Positions 33,930 through 46,660 of a stretch of 64,000 bases of DNA are shown here, piece after piece (position 1 is the first letter of the stretch; each line of letters opens with the position of its first letter). Under the pieces are notes generated by a model that was given only the letters and a program-made list of their open reading frames with translations, was not told where the DNA came from and made no database searches. The DNA lies in contig JASJFT010000195.1 of assembly GCA_030770425.1 (NCBI GenBank), positions 1-64,000 on the forward strand, written 5' to 3'. The DNA comes from Darksidea phi. Its lineage: Eukaryota; Ascomycota; Dothideomycetes; Pleosporales; Lentitheciaceae. The position numbers were made by a program, and so were the translations under genes.

Positions 33930-35400
33930 ACGTATAAGAAATATACTCTAGTAGAGATTATTAATTTTCTTATTAATAAATAAAAGAATATAAAGAATTA
34001 TTACTTCGTATATCTAGTATAATACCGTAAATATATTTAGAATAATAAATACTTCTAATAAGTATATAAGCCTACTTTTACTCTATAGTAATAATTATAT
34101 CTATAACTATAATTCTAAAATCTTATAATTTTATAGAGTACTACGTAAAGCTATTAAAGATATAATTAGTACTATTATAATATAAAAAAGTACTATAGAC
34201 TCGTAAGTAAAGTACGTATTCTTATTCCTAACTAGAATTAGAAGATTTAAAAGATTAAGATTATAAAGATCTTACTTTATATAGAAGATAATATTAGATA
34301 TAGTTAAGACTATATAAATATATACTAACTATATAGTCTAATAGAAAATATTTAAATAGTAGAGCGTCCTAGTAAGCTAAACGTAATATTAGTTTATAAC
34401 TAAATTATTAAGTAAATATTCTTATAGTTATACTAGCGAAAAGCTAAAGGGTATATAAAATAACTACGTTTAGCTAGTAGGGCTCGATCTTCGTAATACG
34501 GGTATTCCCGATTACTACTATACTAGTAATAGATAATAGTACTTAATATACGTTAGAGAGGATAATTATAACCCTTTCCTAGAGGTTATCGTACCTAGTA
34601 TTCTTACGTAGAGTATTATAGTATACGAGTATAATATTAAGTAGAAATCTACCTAAGAAGTAAAGAATAAAGCTAATATAAAGAATAAGGGCTATATTAG
34701 ATAGAAGGCGATATATAGAGTATTAGAGGAGACGATATATTAGAGAAGATAATAATATATAAAGTATTAAAGTAGAAGAATATCTCCTTATCTATTAAAC
34801 TCTAGGAGTCTATCTACCTTAAATACTTAGTAGGTCTACCGTAGCTATCTTAGTATTAATATCTATAGCGACCTACTAGTATAGCCGTTAGTAGGGATAG
34901 AAAGTAGAGGAGGAGCGAATAGTAATCTATATTAGTAGATTAGTAATCTTAAGAGAACGGTATCTTCGTAGATAGCTATAGGTATAGAATATCCCTAGGG
35001 TACCGACTAATATATAATAGTAAATTCTATATTCTAAGTAGCTTACGAAGATCTATATAAGCTATAGTCTAGAGTTATATTAATAAGATTAGTTTTAAAT
35101 TATAGATTAATTTAACTATAATCTCTAGTTAGTAGCTATAGATAGCTAGGTACTTTACTAGAAGGGAGTCCGTATAAATCCCCCTTACTAGCTATTAAGG
35201 TATAGCTAATAGTAATATTATTATAGAAGTTATCTAAGCTAAAGACTACTCTATAGGTACTAAGATAAGTAAGCTTATCCTATAAATTATACGAATAGAT
35301 TTATAAAGTATTTACTCTTATACTAGGATAAATAGATATAGCTTCGGTCTTATATATATATACTACTAAAAAACTAAGATATTAAAGGATAAGTTAGTAG
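33930..35400 (+). pseudogene. Long RIP-degraded reading frame, function unknown
   Basis: This + coding stretch follows the DUF3435 gene. Its first part (33,930-34,475) is Gln/Tyr/Leu-rich ('VEIINFLINK', 'VRILIPN'). The second part, shifted by one register at about 34,475 (intron or indel), reads 'GLDLRNTGIPDYYYTSNR', 'YLIYVREDNYNPFLEVIVPSI', 'PLVGIESRGGANSNLY' and 'YEDLYKLQSRVILIRLVLNYRL'. There are dozens of stops, all TAA/TAG at likely Gln/Trp codons. No family was recognised. The 'REDNYNPFLEVIVPSI' stretch is the best part for a search. If the region is a captain-led element, this is the first cargo gene. Confidence 0.5.
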
Positions 35401-36920
35401 TTAATATATCGTTAATACCTATTAATTTAAGTAGTAAGGTAGTATCTTATCTTATATACCCCTATAAATAGACTAGTAATAAGTATAAGGAGTAGGTTTA
35501 GTAAGTATAAGAGCTTTTTAGTAAGACGAGCTATTAAATTATTAAGTATAGGAGCTATAGTAGTAGGTCTTATAATAATAGTATCCTATACTATAGTAAT
35601 ATAGGTACTACTATTACGGTCTAAAAATATATTAGGATTAGTCTTATCTAACGTTTAGTAAAGGAGGAAATAGTAAATACTCTTTTAATATTATAGTATT
35701 TTAAAGAATAGTATATACTAACTACTTAGTCTCTATACTACCTTTATTATTAATCTTTACTATAGTACTATATTCTATCTATATACTTAACTTAGCTTAT
35801 ACTAAGGTCGCGCTATATTTAGTTAAATATTTCTACGAAATTGTCTTATAGAAGGCTATCTTTACTTATCCTTACTAAGCTTAACGGAAATAAGCTAACG
35901 ATTTTATTACTAGTAGGGGATAATATCGATTCTTAATAGGAGTTAACTCTAGCTATATATAAAACTTTAGCTATATATAAAAGGGGAGGACTTACTAGAG
36001 CTTCTTAGCTTAGAGGCGACTAAGGCTAGCCCGTCTTATCTAGTAATACGAATCTATTAAATCGGCTATTACGATATACTAAAAAATATATATTAGTATT
36101 ATATTCGTAGTATAGCTTAGCTAGTTTCTTATTAAGTATTTTAGATAGCTTTAGGTAGTTATTATTCGTAGTCTATCTTACCTTAGAGTATAATAGTATT
36201 TATAAATACTACTAAGACGTTATAACTATAGGACTAGAAATTAATACTAGCTAGTATATATATATATAAAATAGTATTATATTTAATAATATATAGAGTT
36301 AAGATTTTAAATTAAGATACTTATTTTCCGACTACTAGATTCGTAAATCCGCGGTCTATTTCTATTACTTATAATAATAGGGATCTTAAGCCGTTATTTA
36401 TAGTATAATAATTAGTAAGAAGGTACTTTAATAATATAGTAGCGCTAGAGTAGTTAGTATCTAATAGTAACTATAACTACGCGAACGATACGGAATTATA
36501 GTAAGTATTAAGATATAATAGTAGCTATATAGTTCGATATTATAATAAATACTAAGGTATAGTATAGGTATTTAACGGCTAATATTCCTCTAGTAAGACT
36601 TTAGTATAATATTAGTACTTCGAATACTAATTAATATATTCGTTATATACTAGTAATACGATTCTATTAATAGGAAATATATTAAATATCCTATATAGTT
36701 TCTAAATACTATCTTTAGAAATATTTATCTTATTCTATACCGTTAGTCTTTAAAGTATTTATACTTACCTAGGCTTATTCTAGTATATAGCTAATACGAA
36801 ATTAATTATAAACCTTAATTATTTTATATAAGAATAGTATTACTTTATTAATAGTAGTCTCTATTATTCTAGAACGCTAGTATCGTCTAAAAATAGCTAC
36901 GAATACTTCTTATAGTTATT
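35401..36920. other. Unassigned RIP-degraded region
   Basis: Fragments of + frames with few stops occur (about 35,450-35,560 and 35,980-36,300), but no continuous product or family was found. A surviving TTGTC lies near 35,840. It could be the rest of the preceding gene with introns, or spacer before the minus-strand gene. Confidence 0.35.
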
Positions 36921-36929
36921 ATTTAATAA

Positions 36930-38890
36930 TAGAATCTTTATCTTAAGATATAGTCCTCGTATCTTATACTTCTTAAAATAAGTCTACTTTATCTTATACC
37001 TTAGTAGTAAAATCTTCTCTTAAGTCTCTATATACTTCTTATCTACTAATTACCCTAGTTCGTCCCTCTTTAGCTACTTAATATTAGGATTCTTCGTTTT
37101 ATCTATATAATATTCGACCCTTATATATATCTCTAGTTAATTAGGTTTACCCTTCGTTAATCTAGTATATAATTTACGAGATAATACTATATATAGTCTA
37201 AGAGCCTTAATTATATAATTAAACTACTTTATTATAGTTCTTCTTACTTTTAGATTAAACTTTATATATAAGGAACGCTATTTATTCTTACTAAAAGCTT
37301 CGGCCCCTCTAAGATATAAATTAAATTCTTAGATAATCTTATAAAAAGGGTACTTTTTAATCCTAGTATTAATAATAAAATAACTAAATTAGACGTTATC
37401 TTAATAAAGTTATACTACCTCGAGTTTCTTATATTCCGTCCGACCGTCGTTATACGATATTACTAGTATTATATTATTATTATCTAGGTTAAATATTAGA
37501 ATATTTTTAAGAATTATAGAGCTTAGTATATTTAAAGAAGTTAGTATATACTCTATAGTTATCGGCGCGTCCTTAGACGTCTAGGTAGCTAATAGAGTAT
37601 CTTCTAAAGTTAGCTTAGTTAGTATATACTTTATAGTCGTTAGTATATTCTTAGATATCTAGATAACCGGTAAAGTATCTTCTAAAGTTAGCTTAGTTAG
37701 TATAATATTTTCTAATAGCTCCTTATTTTCTAATTATATTTCCTTAATAGATAGGAGAAGTATCTCTACTATTCTATTCTATTCCTATTACTTATTTAAA
37801 AACCCTTTTATTTACTTTATCTTCTTTTTAATACTAGTATTACTATCCTAGTATACTCTATACTAAAGTAAAGCTTTTATTATAGAAACTAGAACTACGA
37901 ATTTCTTATATTTTAGACCTATCTTCTTATTTAAGGTAGCTAGCTCTTCGTACCTCTAGTCTATACTCGTAATAATTTTTTCTATTTTCTTTATATCTTC
38001 CTACTAAAGAGTATATATAGGGCTTACTAGCTCGAAGAACTTATATATCTCGAGTTATATAACTACCTATACCTTCCTTTACTCTTTAAGAGGATTATTT
38101 AATATCTTTATAAAGTTCTTATAAGTCTCTTAGGTATCCCTAGATTCCTTAGCTAATTTAATAAAGAGTATTTTATACTAATCTAGAATAATTAATTTTA
38201 GCTTAAGATTATATCTTCTTAGTATATTATAAAAGATAAGTATATTCTAAATAAGCTCTCTCTTTCTCTTAAATAGCTTCGATACGCTCCCCGTCTCTTA
38301 ATTATCTAAGATCTTTTATATATACTTAAGCTTTTCTATTTATATAACTAAATTTTAAATATATTCTTTAATTAATATATAGGGGAATATATACTCTATA
38401 GTATATATCTTCTATCTTTAACTCTAGCTCTAGACCGCCTTATTCTTATTAATATCCTCGTAGTAGAAGATTATATATTTTAGATTTCTCTTTAATCCTT
38501 TAGTTCTATTATAGAGCTAAAATTATAACTTAAAGTCCTTTTTTATCTCTTTATTACTCTTAGTTATATTCTCGGCTTTATATTACTACTCTAGTTCTTT
38601 TAAGAGGATTTTTAAGAATTCCTTCTCTATAATCTCTTAATAAATCTTAATAATAAGTTTATTAGTATCCTAAACTAAGGATTTATACTATTTAGGAATC
38701 TTACCCTCCTACTATTTCTATACTAATAGTATTAGCTTTTCCTATAGATACTTAATATTAGGTAGTATAATATATCTAATCTTATACTACTTTACTAATT
38801 CTTAAATACCCTTATTTAATTTAATATCCCTTAGGAACTAATTTATCTTTATAGAGGAATTTATATCTCCTCTTTCTAAAAATCCTTTAC
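36930..38890 (-). pseudogene. Minus-strand RIP-degraded gene with coiled-coil-like N-terminal half and 26-residue duplication
   Basis: The best-preserved frame of the right-hand block: about 650 codons on the minus strand with only TAA/TAG stops. The N-terminal half (38.9-37.8 kb) is Lys/Glu/Leu-rich with heptad-like spacing ('KLAKES', 'KIEKIITSID', 'YEELATLNKKIGLKYKK'). Then comes 'LTKLTLEDTL' twice in a 78-bp tandem repeat. A globular part follows: 'NLDNNNIILVISYNDGRTEYKKLE', 'FNLYLRGAEAFSKNK', 'FNLKVRRTI', 'LRLYIVLSRKLYTRLTKGKPN', 'VEYYIDKTKNPNIK-LKRDELG'. I do not recognise it. It is transcribed opposite to the neighbouring frame. Confidence 0.55.
37549..37704 (-). repeat. 78-bp in-frame tandem duplication
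   Basis: Two units, 37549-37626 and 37627-37704, share AGTATCTTCTAAAGTTAGCTTAGTTAGTATA. They encode two 26-residue repeats carrying LTKLTLEDTL and '(I/T)SK' on the minus strand. The length is a multiple of three, so the duplication kept the frame. Confidence 0.8.
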
Positions 38891-40680
38891 CTAGTATCGA
38901 TTTAAAAGCTTATCGCGATATAGTCGAGTAGTAACTAATTAAGATACTAAAGTAGAATAGTAGTTTATATCTTTCTAAAAGGTAGTTATAAAATACTTTT
39001 ATTAGTATATATTAAATAGAAAATAGTTATATACTACTTATTTCTATATACTAGGTTATAACTACTAGTTACTCGGATTCTACTATCCGTATTTAGAAAT
39101 AAGTAAGTATACTATTCTTATAATATTAGTACTACTAGTACTAATTATATATTATTCTAAAATAGAATTCCGTTAATAGTAATTATATATTTTAACTACT
39201 TAAATACTATCTTTAGAATCGTAAATATTAAGAAAGGTATATAAGTAGATATAGCTCTAAAGTTTAAATAACTTAATCTAAAACTTATTATTATCCTATT
39301 ACTAAATAATATATCTTTAAGCGAACTATTTAGTACTATAGATCTATAATTTACTATATTAAGTCTACCTTAGCTAAGTCTAGAGCTATATTTAATACTC
39401 TATATACGGATAACCCTAACTCTACCTCTACTAGTACTAGTACTAAGTCTTATTCGTAAGTATTTAACTAAACTACGCTCTACCCTCTACGAAGCTTAGT
39501 AGCTTTATTAATAGCTTTATAATATACTTTAATAACTTAATAAAATCCTATCTAAGTTAAGTACTATTAATAATATATATCTAGACTCTAAGCTATTCTT
39601 ACTATCTATACCTCGTACTTTCGAACTAGAGCCTTAGAATATAGGTCTAGTCTTCTACTTAACTATAGCTATCTTACTAATATATCTACTAGTATTTATT
39701 AATATATTATATATATAACTATTTCCGCCGGCCCGTTTACCTTTATCTTAATAACCCGTAGTTCTAGTATCGTATAGAGACGGTCTTTTATAAAGTAAAT
39801 TAGCTTATATATATAATAAATATAGAGGTATATATAGTAGTTCGACGTCTAGAATAATATATAGTATACGATTCTCTACTAGAATCTAAGATAGGTTCTT
39901 TTATTCTAGATAAATATACCTAGCTTATAGTATATAGGATAATAAAATAATTATAACTATATAAATCTTCTAAAAGACTATTTATAGGCTAGCTATAATC
40001 TTAGATAGTATTAAATATAGTCGAAATATATATTATTTATTAATATTCTACTATATATCTAATCTACTACGTATCTCCTCCTTACGGAAGTCGAAGGGTA
40101 TTAATAGTAAAGACTATATAAGTAGAATTAATTAATTTACTAATATTAATTTAGATAGACTATTCTTATCCTCTAATATTTAAATAATATATATATCTAA
40201 GTACGTAGTATATAGCTTAACCTTCCTATTTAGTAGCTCTAGTACCGGCTCTATTTATTAATCCTAGATCTAGTATAGTATATACGTACTTCCCTTCTAA
40301 ATATTACTAGATATTATTATCTTTACCTTATACTATAAATTATTACCTTTAAAGTCTTAGTATTATTATTATAGAAGTCCCTATTAATAGATAGACTTTA
40401 GACTCCTACTAATCTAATAGTAGCTTCCGTTATTAAAGAAGGCGCGAGCTAAGAGATAACTATAATTATTACTACTATCTCCCTATAGTATCTAGACCGA
40501 ATAAATAGCTATTAATATATCTAACGGGCGGGAGTTAGTAGTACTATATACTAATACTATACTAGACGATACTTTACCTAGTATAGTATTTAGTTATATT
40601 ATATAACTATTTTCCTAATATATTAATAATATATTACTTAGAGGGGAAGTAGAAAGGAAAGAACTTTCTAATATCTAGTT
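38891..40680. other. Unassigned RIP-degraded region between divergent frames
   Basis: It lies between the start of a minus-strand gene and the start of a plus-strand one, so it should include their promoters. No domain, repeat or RNA gene was recognised. Confidence 0.35.
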
Positions 40681-40689
40681 ACTTATTAA

Positions 40690-42300
40690 TTATATTTTTT
40701 TATAGATTAAATTAGTTATATATATCTTATTATACTCTTAGCTATTAGGTAGTAGAAAATATATTATCGCTTAGTTAGGAAAGAAAGTAGAATTATAGTA
40801 TACTATTAGAGTATAAGCTAATAAATACTATTTTAAGTTACGACCTACTAAAGTCTTAAGGAAATCCTAGATTTTCTTTAAATAGACCTCTATTATTAAG
40901 TATTATAGCTTATTCTACCTATAAATAGGCTGTCGAGGTAGAAATTAGACTAAGTATAGTATTCTATAAGACCTTTATATTTACGTAAGTTATATCTCTT
41001 AGAAGTACTATTAAGTTCTTTTTATATATCTTTACCGATATAATATAGTATTCGGAAGACTATACTAAGAAGCCGGACCCTAGGTATTAAGTTATAGATT
41101 ACGACGTAATAATATTATATAATCCTAAGTTCTATTAAGTATAAGATAATACTTAGAGCCTAGGTCTACCCCCTTACTTAATTTTTCTTAAAATCTTATC
41201 CCTAGATTATAGTACTAAATACGCGTAACCTAACTACTAGAATATAATATTTAGTATTTAGTCTATATATAATACCGAATTCTATATTATTATTTCTTAT
41301 TAAATATACTACTAAACTATCTTCTTAAATTAGTAATATACCTCTTATTCTTTAATATATATTATCTACTATATTTATAGATATATATTCTTATTTACTA
41401 GCTTAAACGTATCTAATTAGCTACTACGATATAGATACCTTAAATAACTAGTAATACTAGAGAAGTACTAATAATTATAGCGACTTCTATAATATCTAAG
41501 GTCTTTTATTCTCTCTATCTTACTAGAGTAGTAAAGTACCTAATAAGTACTTTATAAGGGTTCTAAATATAAATATAATAGGAAGAAATACTAAGTATAT
41601 ATAGTAAGCTTACGCGTATAAATATTAAAGTTACTAATAAGTATAGTAATTTACCGATATCGAAGACTCTATAGACTTAGATAACTAAATTCTATATAAT
41701 AATCCTCTAGTCTAATATAAAATAAAGCTAAACTTTTAAAATTTATTCGCGTTTATTACGAAGTATAAGCTTAAGAAGCTAGATAGAAGATTAATTACTT
41801 TTAGAGGAGACTAGAAGGGTAAATCTACGTATAGACCTACTTAGATTAGTATTATTATACTACTTATAGTTCTAATACTCGTCGCCTCTTTACTAATAGC
41901 TTAGTTAAGGTCTAAGGCTTTAAAGAAGTTATTTAGAAAAGCTAAAGTAAAGAATATAAAGAATAGTACTACTTAGATAAAACTATAATATATTATAAAA
42001 TTACTATAACTATTTCTAAACGTTTAGAGCCCCTTCTACCTAAAAATATAATAGTAGTATTAGAACGATATCTCTTAACTAGGGCTAATAGATTTACTTA
42101 AGCTAGGTATATATCCTTTTAATAAGGTAGAAAAGAATAAAGATTTCGGGTAGGCTTATAGTACTAATAATAAGATTTTTCTACTACGAGATATTAATCT
42201 ATATAAGGTTAGTTAGTATAATTTTAATATAAGTAATATAGAACGGAATAACTAACTATACTATTATTCTTATCTTTCTAAGTAATATATACTCTCTATT
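40690..42300 (+). pseudogene. RIP-degraded single-pass membrane protein-like frame
   Basis: The + frame from about 40,690 to 41,740 reads like an ectodomain ('YSEDYTKKPDPR', 'DYDVIILYNPKFY', 'SLGLPPYLIFLKILSLDYSTKYA'). After a register change near 41,740 it continues 'LKKLDRRLITFRGDWKGKSTYRPT', then a strongly hydrophobic helix (41,845-41,902; Ile/Leu/Val/Ala, about 19 residues). A basic stop-transfer segment follows ('LRSKALKKLFRKAKVK') and a tail with 'LIDLLKLGIYPFNKVEKNKDF'. This would be a type I-like membrane protein with a cytoplasmic tail. No family was recognised. Stops are TAA/TAG only. Confidence 0.5.
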
Positions 42301-43330
42301 TATACCCTATAATTATCTAATCTATAAAGGATAAAATCTTCTCTAAGACTCCTATTAACTCTCGTTACTACTTAAGTAACTATAGTCCTACTACTAACTA
42401 TATCCCTAATTATATATCTATCTTATTTAAATCTCCTCCTTACTCTTTTACTTTAAATCTATATTATAATAGTACCGTCTATATATAAGTATCTATTATT
42501 TATAATAGACTATAATTATTCTAATAGAATCGTACTTTATTAATAAGAGGACTAATATCTAAATACTTTCACGAAAAGATAATAGTAAGATTAGCCTTTT
42601 TATTAAATAAAAGGAAGATAGATTTTAAGATTAGAAGAAGAGATAGGTTAATTTACTAGGTTTATCTATAAAAGGAGAAAGTATTAGTATATATAAATAG
42701 GTATTTTAAATAGAGTTTAGTTTATATACTATTTAATTCTAATATACTCCTAGTCTTAGCTATATTCTATTCTAAACCTACTATAATAGTATACTAAACC
42801 GTCTTAACGACCTTAATCTAAGTACTCTTATCTTTATATTTATTAAAGTAATCCTTAATCTAATTATAGATAGTCTAGACCTTTTTCTAGAGATATTCGA
42901 GCTCTTTATAAGAGAGGGTATTTTTATTATACTATATATTATTATTAATAAGAGTATATTCTTAAGGATTCGCCTTCGAAAAATAGTCCTATACTAGTTT
43001 AGATAAGAGTTAATATTATTTAGAATATAAGCTTATCTAGAAATAGCTTAAAATAATACCCTTCTATAAATTCTAGAATAATATTTAAACTAACTCTAAT
43101 ATAGGCGCGAGAAGTTCTACTATCCCCTACTAATAGTATTTTAACGGCGGCTCTACTTCCTCTAAGAGTCTTAATAATTTTTAAGCTAGACTAGGAGATC
43201 TCGATACTCCTTTTTACTTTATACTAACCGGTAAAGTTTATTCTCTTAGTTAATTCTATAACGTTTAATTAGCTTCTAGCTTTAAAGGGCGCTTAGTATA
43301 GTATTAGTATTATAGTAAAGACTTTATTAA
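42301..43330. other. Unassigned RIP-degraded region
   Basis: It contains a surviving CA (TTTCACGAAAAG near 42,569) and G-rich islands but no recognised domain. Hydrophobic + frames at 42,330-42,480 might extend the preceding membrane protein. Confidence 0.35.
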
Positions 43331-43339
43331 ACTTATACT

Positions 43340-46300
43340 TATACGAAGTCGCGTCGAAAGGTAGTAAAGAAGATAGAAGAGGATAATTCCTAGCTAATAA
43401 GTACGACGAAATAGAAAGCGAGCTAGAGATAGACGATAGCTACTCCTATATATATTAAGTACTAGGCTAAGATAAAAAGAGGGGCTCTATTCTAGTAGAG
43501 TACTACCTATAGGTTAATATAAATAATTAATAATAGTAGTATTTAGTACTATTTATATTAGTTAGTTATTATTAGATTAACTTTAAGACTTAATAGAATT
43601 ATTAGTCCTACCGATTCGCGCTCTACTAAACTAAAAATAAGAAACTAAGAGAGATATAACTAGTATTAGTAGTATTAATAATCTAGTTATAATACTATTA
43701 CTAAAGATAGTAGTTTCTATATTTTTATTTAATACAAAATACTAATACTAAGTAAGCTCTAAATATCTTAAAGGATTAACCGTACGTATTTCTAGATAAT
43801 TATTAAGTATACTATAAGAAATATAGACTAGTTACCTAAGCTTACTAACTACTATAAAGAGATTAATTTATTATTCTAAGCTACTATAAGTATACCTATC
43901 TATATATACTCTAAGTATAGAACTCTCTCTATATACTAATATTCCCCGTCTAATAATAGAATAAGATCCTTCGGATTATAGTTATTATATAATATAATAC
44001 TAAGAATTTATAATATTATAAGCCTCTAAGTTTTATATTAAATAATAGTATTAATATTAAAGTCTAAGATATAAATTTTAGAATAACTAGTAATTTTATA
44101 ACTAAGGCGAGGTAAATTATCGTAAAGCTAAAATAAGAAGGTACTATTACTCTATACTAAACTATTCGGCTAAGAAACTATTATCGCCCTATATTCGAGT
44201 ATTAAACTAAAGTATAATTAAGAGGGAATCTAGCTAGTCCCTAATAAACTAGTATTTAATTTTAGCTTCTAAGAGGTCGTAGCCGATTTTATCTTAAGCT
44301 TAGTATCTTCTACATTTTATAAATAATTTTGATATTCTACTATAATAAGTTTATAACTAATACTATTAAGAGTAAGAAAAGTAAAGAAGTACTCTTTAGG
44401 CTTCTATTATTACCTTATATATATCTAACTAGGAGGGAAAAACTTTTTATTTATCTAGATAGTTAGAGCTATATAGTAGAGAAGGGTATATCTTTATATA
44501 GTTAGATATATATAAATTTATCTATAATATAGATTAACTAGTAGTCTAGCTTATATACTCCTATACTATTTATAGTAATTAATAAGGTTCTACCTCGGCG
44601 TCTAAGTTATAACGATAACGTAGAAAGAAGAGAATAGTATATTTAGTATACTCTAAAGATTAAGAAGATAAAGTTAATCGCTTAAGATATATAATATTCC
44701 GAGAGACTAGCTACGGTATAGTAATATTAGGATACTAAATAAATAGTATTATAAATAGTAGAAGAAGTATACTCTAAGTTAATTTCTTTAATTATATAAA
44801 TTTCTAAAAGCCTATATACGGTATAACGGCTTAGAAGATCTAAAAAGAGTACCTTTATTTAAAGGAATAGATACTCTAGACTAATCCTTTATATTATATA
44901 AAGGCTTACGATTTTACTTAGAAGGCGATTACTTAGAAGAGGTTTAAAAAGAGGGCTTAGTTAAACTACTATAGTACTTCCTCTCTAATATATAACTAGC
45001 GTTTAAGATATACTAGGGTATTAGTTAGAAGCTATAGTAGTAATATAGACTAAGTACTTAAGAACGTCTTACGAGTAAGTCTAAGAACTAGTAAATTATT
45101 AATAATATCTAGATCTTCTTATATTATATTTATATAGCTACTATATTAAGCTTAAAGCCTATAGTAATTACTACTAATATTATCTTAAGATCCTAGTCTT
45201 AAGGTATATACGAGGTATCTTTAGACCTCTCTTAGTAATATATAGTAGGTAGGAAACGTATATAAGACTATAGTACTTTCTAGATTAAATTAATATCTTT
45301 ATAATCCTTTATACCTCCTCTTATATAACTAGTATACTATCTACCTTTAGTATATTATTCTAGCTAGGAACCGACGATATCTTTAATAATATAATAGTAT
45401 TATCTCTTAAAGCCTAGATAAGGACTATTAAAGAACTTCGTATATATTACTATATATATAAACTACTTAAAGCTTAAAGTATATATTCTTTCTTCTAGTA
45501 GAGATACGATTTATATCTTATAAGCTAAAAATAGTAATATATAGAAAAGAGCTTAGAATAAAAGCTTCTAAAAAGGGTAGAAGCTTTTAGCCTTAATAAA
45601 CTTACGAATCTAAAGTAGCGAAATATAATAAAGAACTTAAAGGTATAAAGATATTTAGAAAAGGTATAAGTTTCTAGTCCTAATAAACTCCTAGTAACTA
45701 ATAATACTACGGCCGAGGGATAAATAAGTACTTCTAAGGCTAAGATTTAATCTATAACTTTAGAATCTTTTAGGCTAGATAGTAAAAGCTAGGCGAATAG
45801 TAAAGGGGCGAAGGAAACCAAAGACTAGAGTCTAGAAATAGAGCGAGGACTATCTTAAACTATTAAAGAATCTTTATAAGAGGTATCCGGAACGGAGCTT
45901 AAAGCGATACCCGATATTATAAGCTATAGACTAGATACCCTATATAGTCTAATTATAATATAGAACTATAAATCTAACGAGAATATAGATCCTAAGACCG
46001 AAGATAAGGTTAATAAGCTATTAGTAAATATAACTAATAGTAGTAAGAAATAGTCGATTACTAATATAGCCTCTAAAGAAGATATAGATACTAAAGGTAA
46101 AGATAATAATAAACTATTTATAAATATAGTTATCGATAGTAACGAGGAACTATCGATTACTAATATAGCCTCTAAAGAAGACGTAGATACTAAGGATAAA
46201 GATAATAATAAGCTATTAGTAGATATAGTTATCGATAGTAATAAGGGATAGCTAATTACTAATATAGCCTCTAAAGAAGATATAAATACTAAGGGTAAAG

Positions 46301-46660
46301 ACGATAATAAGCTATTAGTGAATATAGTTATTAATAGTAATAAGGGGCTACTAATTACTAATATAGCCTCTAAAGAAGACGTAGATACTAAGAGTAAAGA
46401 TAATAATAAGCTATTAGTAAATATAGTTATTAATAGTAATAAGGAATAGCTAATTACTAGCTATAATAGTAGCGATACCTTTAATATTACTATTCCGGCG
46501 CTCTTTAAAGATAATATTACGAATAAAGTTAATAATAATAAGAAAGAGCTTACTACTACTAATAGCTCTAAAGAGGGTATAGATCCTAAGGTAGAAGATA
46601 AGACTAAGAACGGAGATAAGGTCGATAATACTATTAATATTAAATATAATAAATAGAGTT
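43340..46660 (+). pseudogene. Long RIP-degraded frame(s) ending in 33-residue acidic tandem repeats
   Basis: Near 43,340 the + strand reads 'YEVASKGSKEDRRG-FLASKYDEIESELEIDDSYSY', an acidic Ser/Asp/Glu stretch. It continues with Tyr/Gln-rich sequence to about 44,250. Register changes suggest introns or more than one gene. From about 45,940 one clean frame runs to the stops at about 46,654: 'SNENIDPKTEDKVNKLLVNIT', then four 99-bp repeats, then 'KKELTTTNSSKEGIDPKVEDKTKNGDKVDNTINI'. The C-terminus is hydrophilic and probably disordered. No enzyme motif was seen and the family is unknown. Confidence 0.5.
46060..46455 (+). repeat. Four 99-bp in-frame tandem repeats (33 residues each)
   Basis: Unit starts ACTAATATAGCCTCTAAAGA at 46060, 46159, 46258 and 46357; a fifth start at 46456 diverges at once. 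Each unit encodes 'TNIASKED-(D/N)TK-K(D)(N/D)NKLLV(D/N)IVI(D/N)SN(K/E)'. Copies differ mostly by G/A and C/T. The strict 99-bp period shows expansion before RIP. Confidence 0.9.

Noticed and set aside
41790..41830. P-loop (Walker A) from 'GDWKGKST'
   Set aside because: Spacing is one residue short of GxxxxGK[ST], and a membrane helix follows immediately.
46060..46455. CRISPR array from regularly spaced repeats
   Set aside because: The units are contiguous 99-bp copies without spacers, in a coding frame, in a eukaryotic genome.
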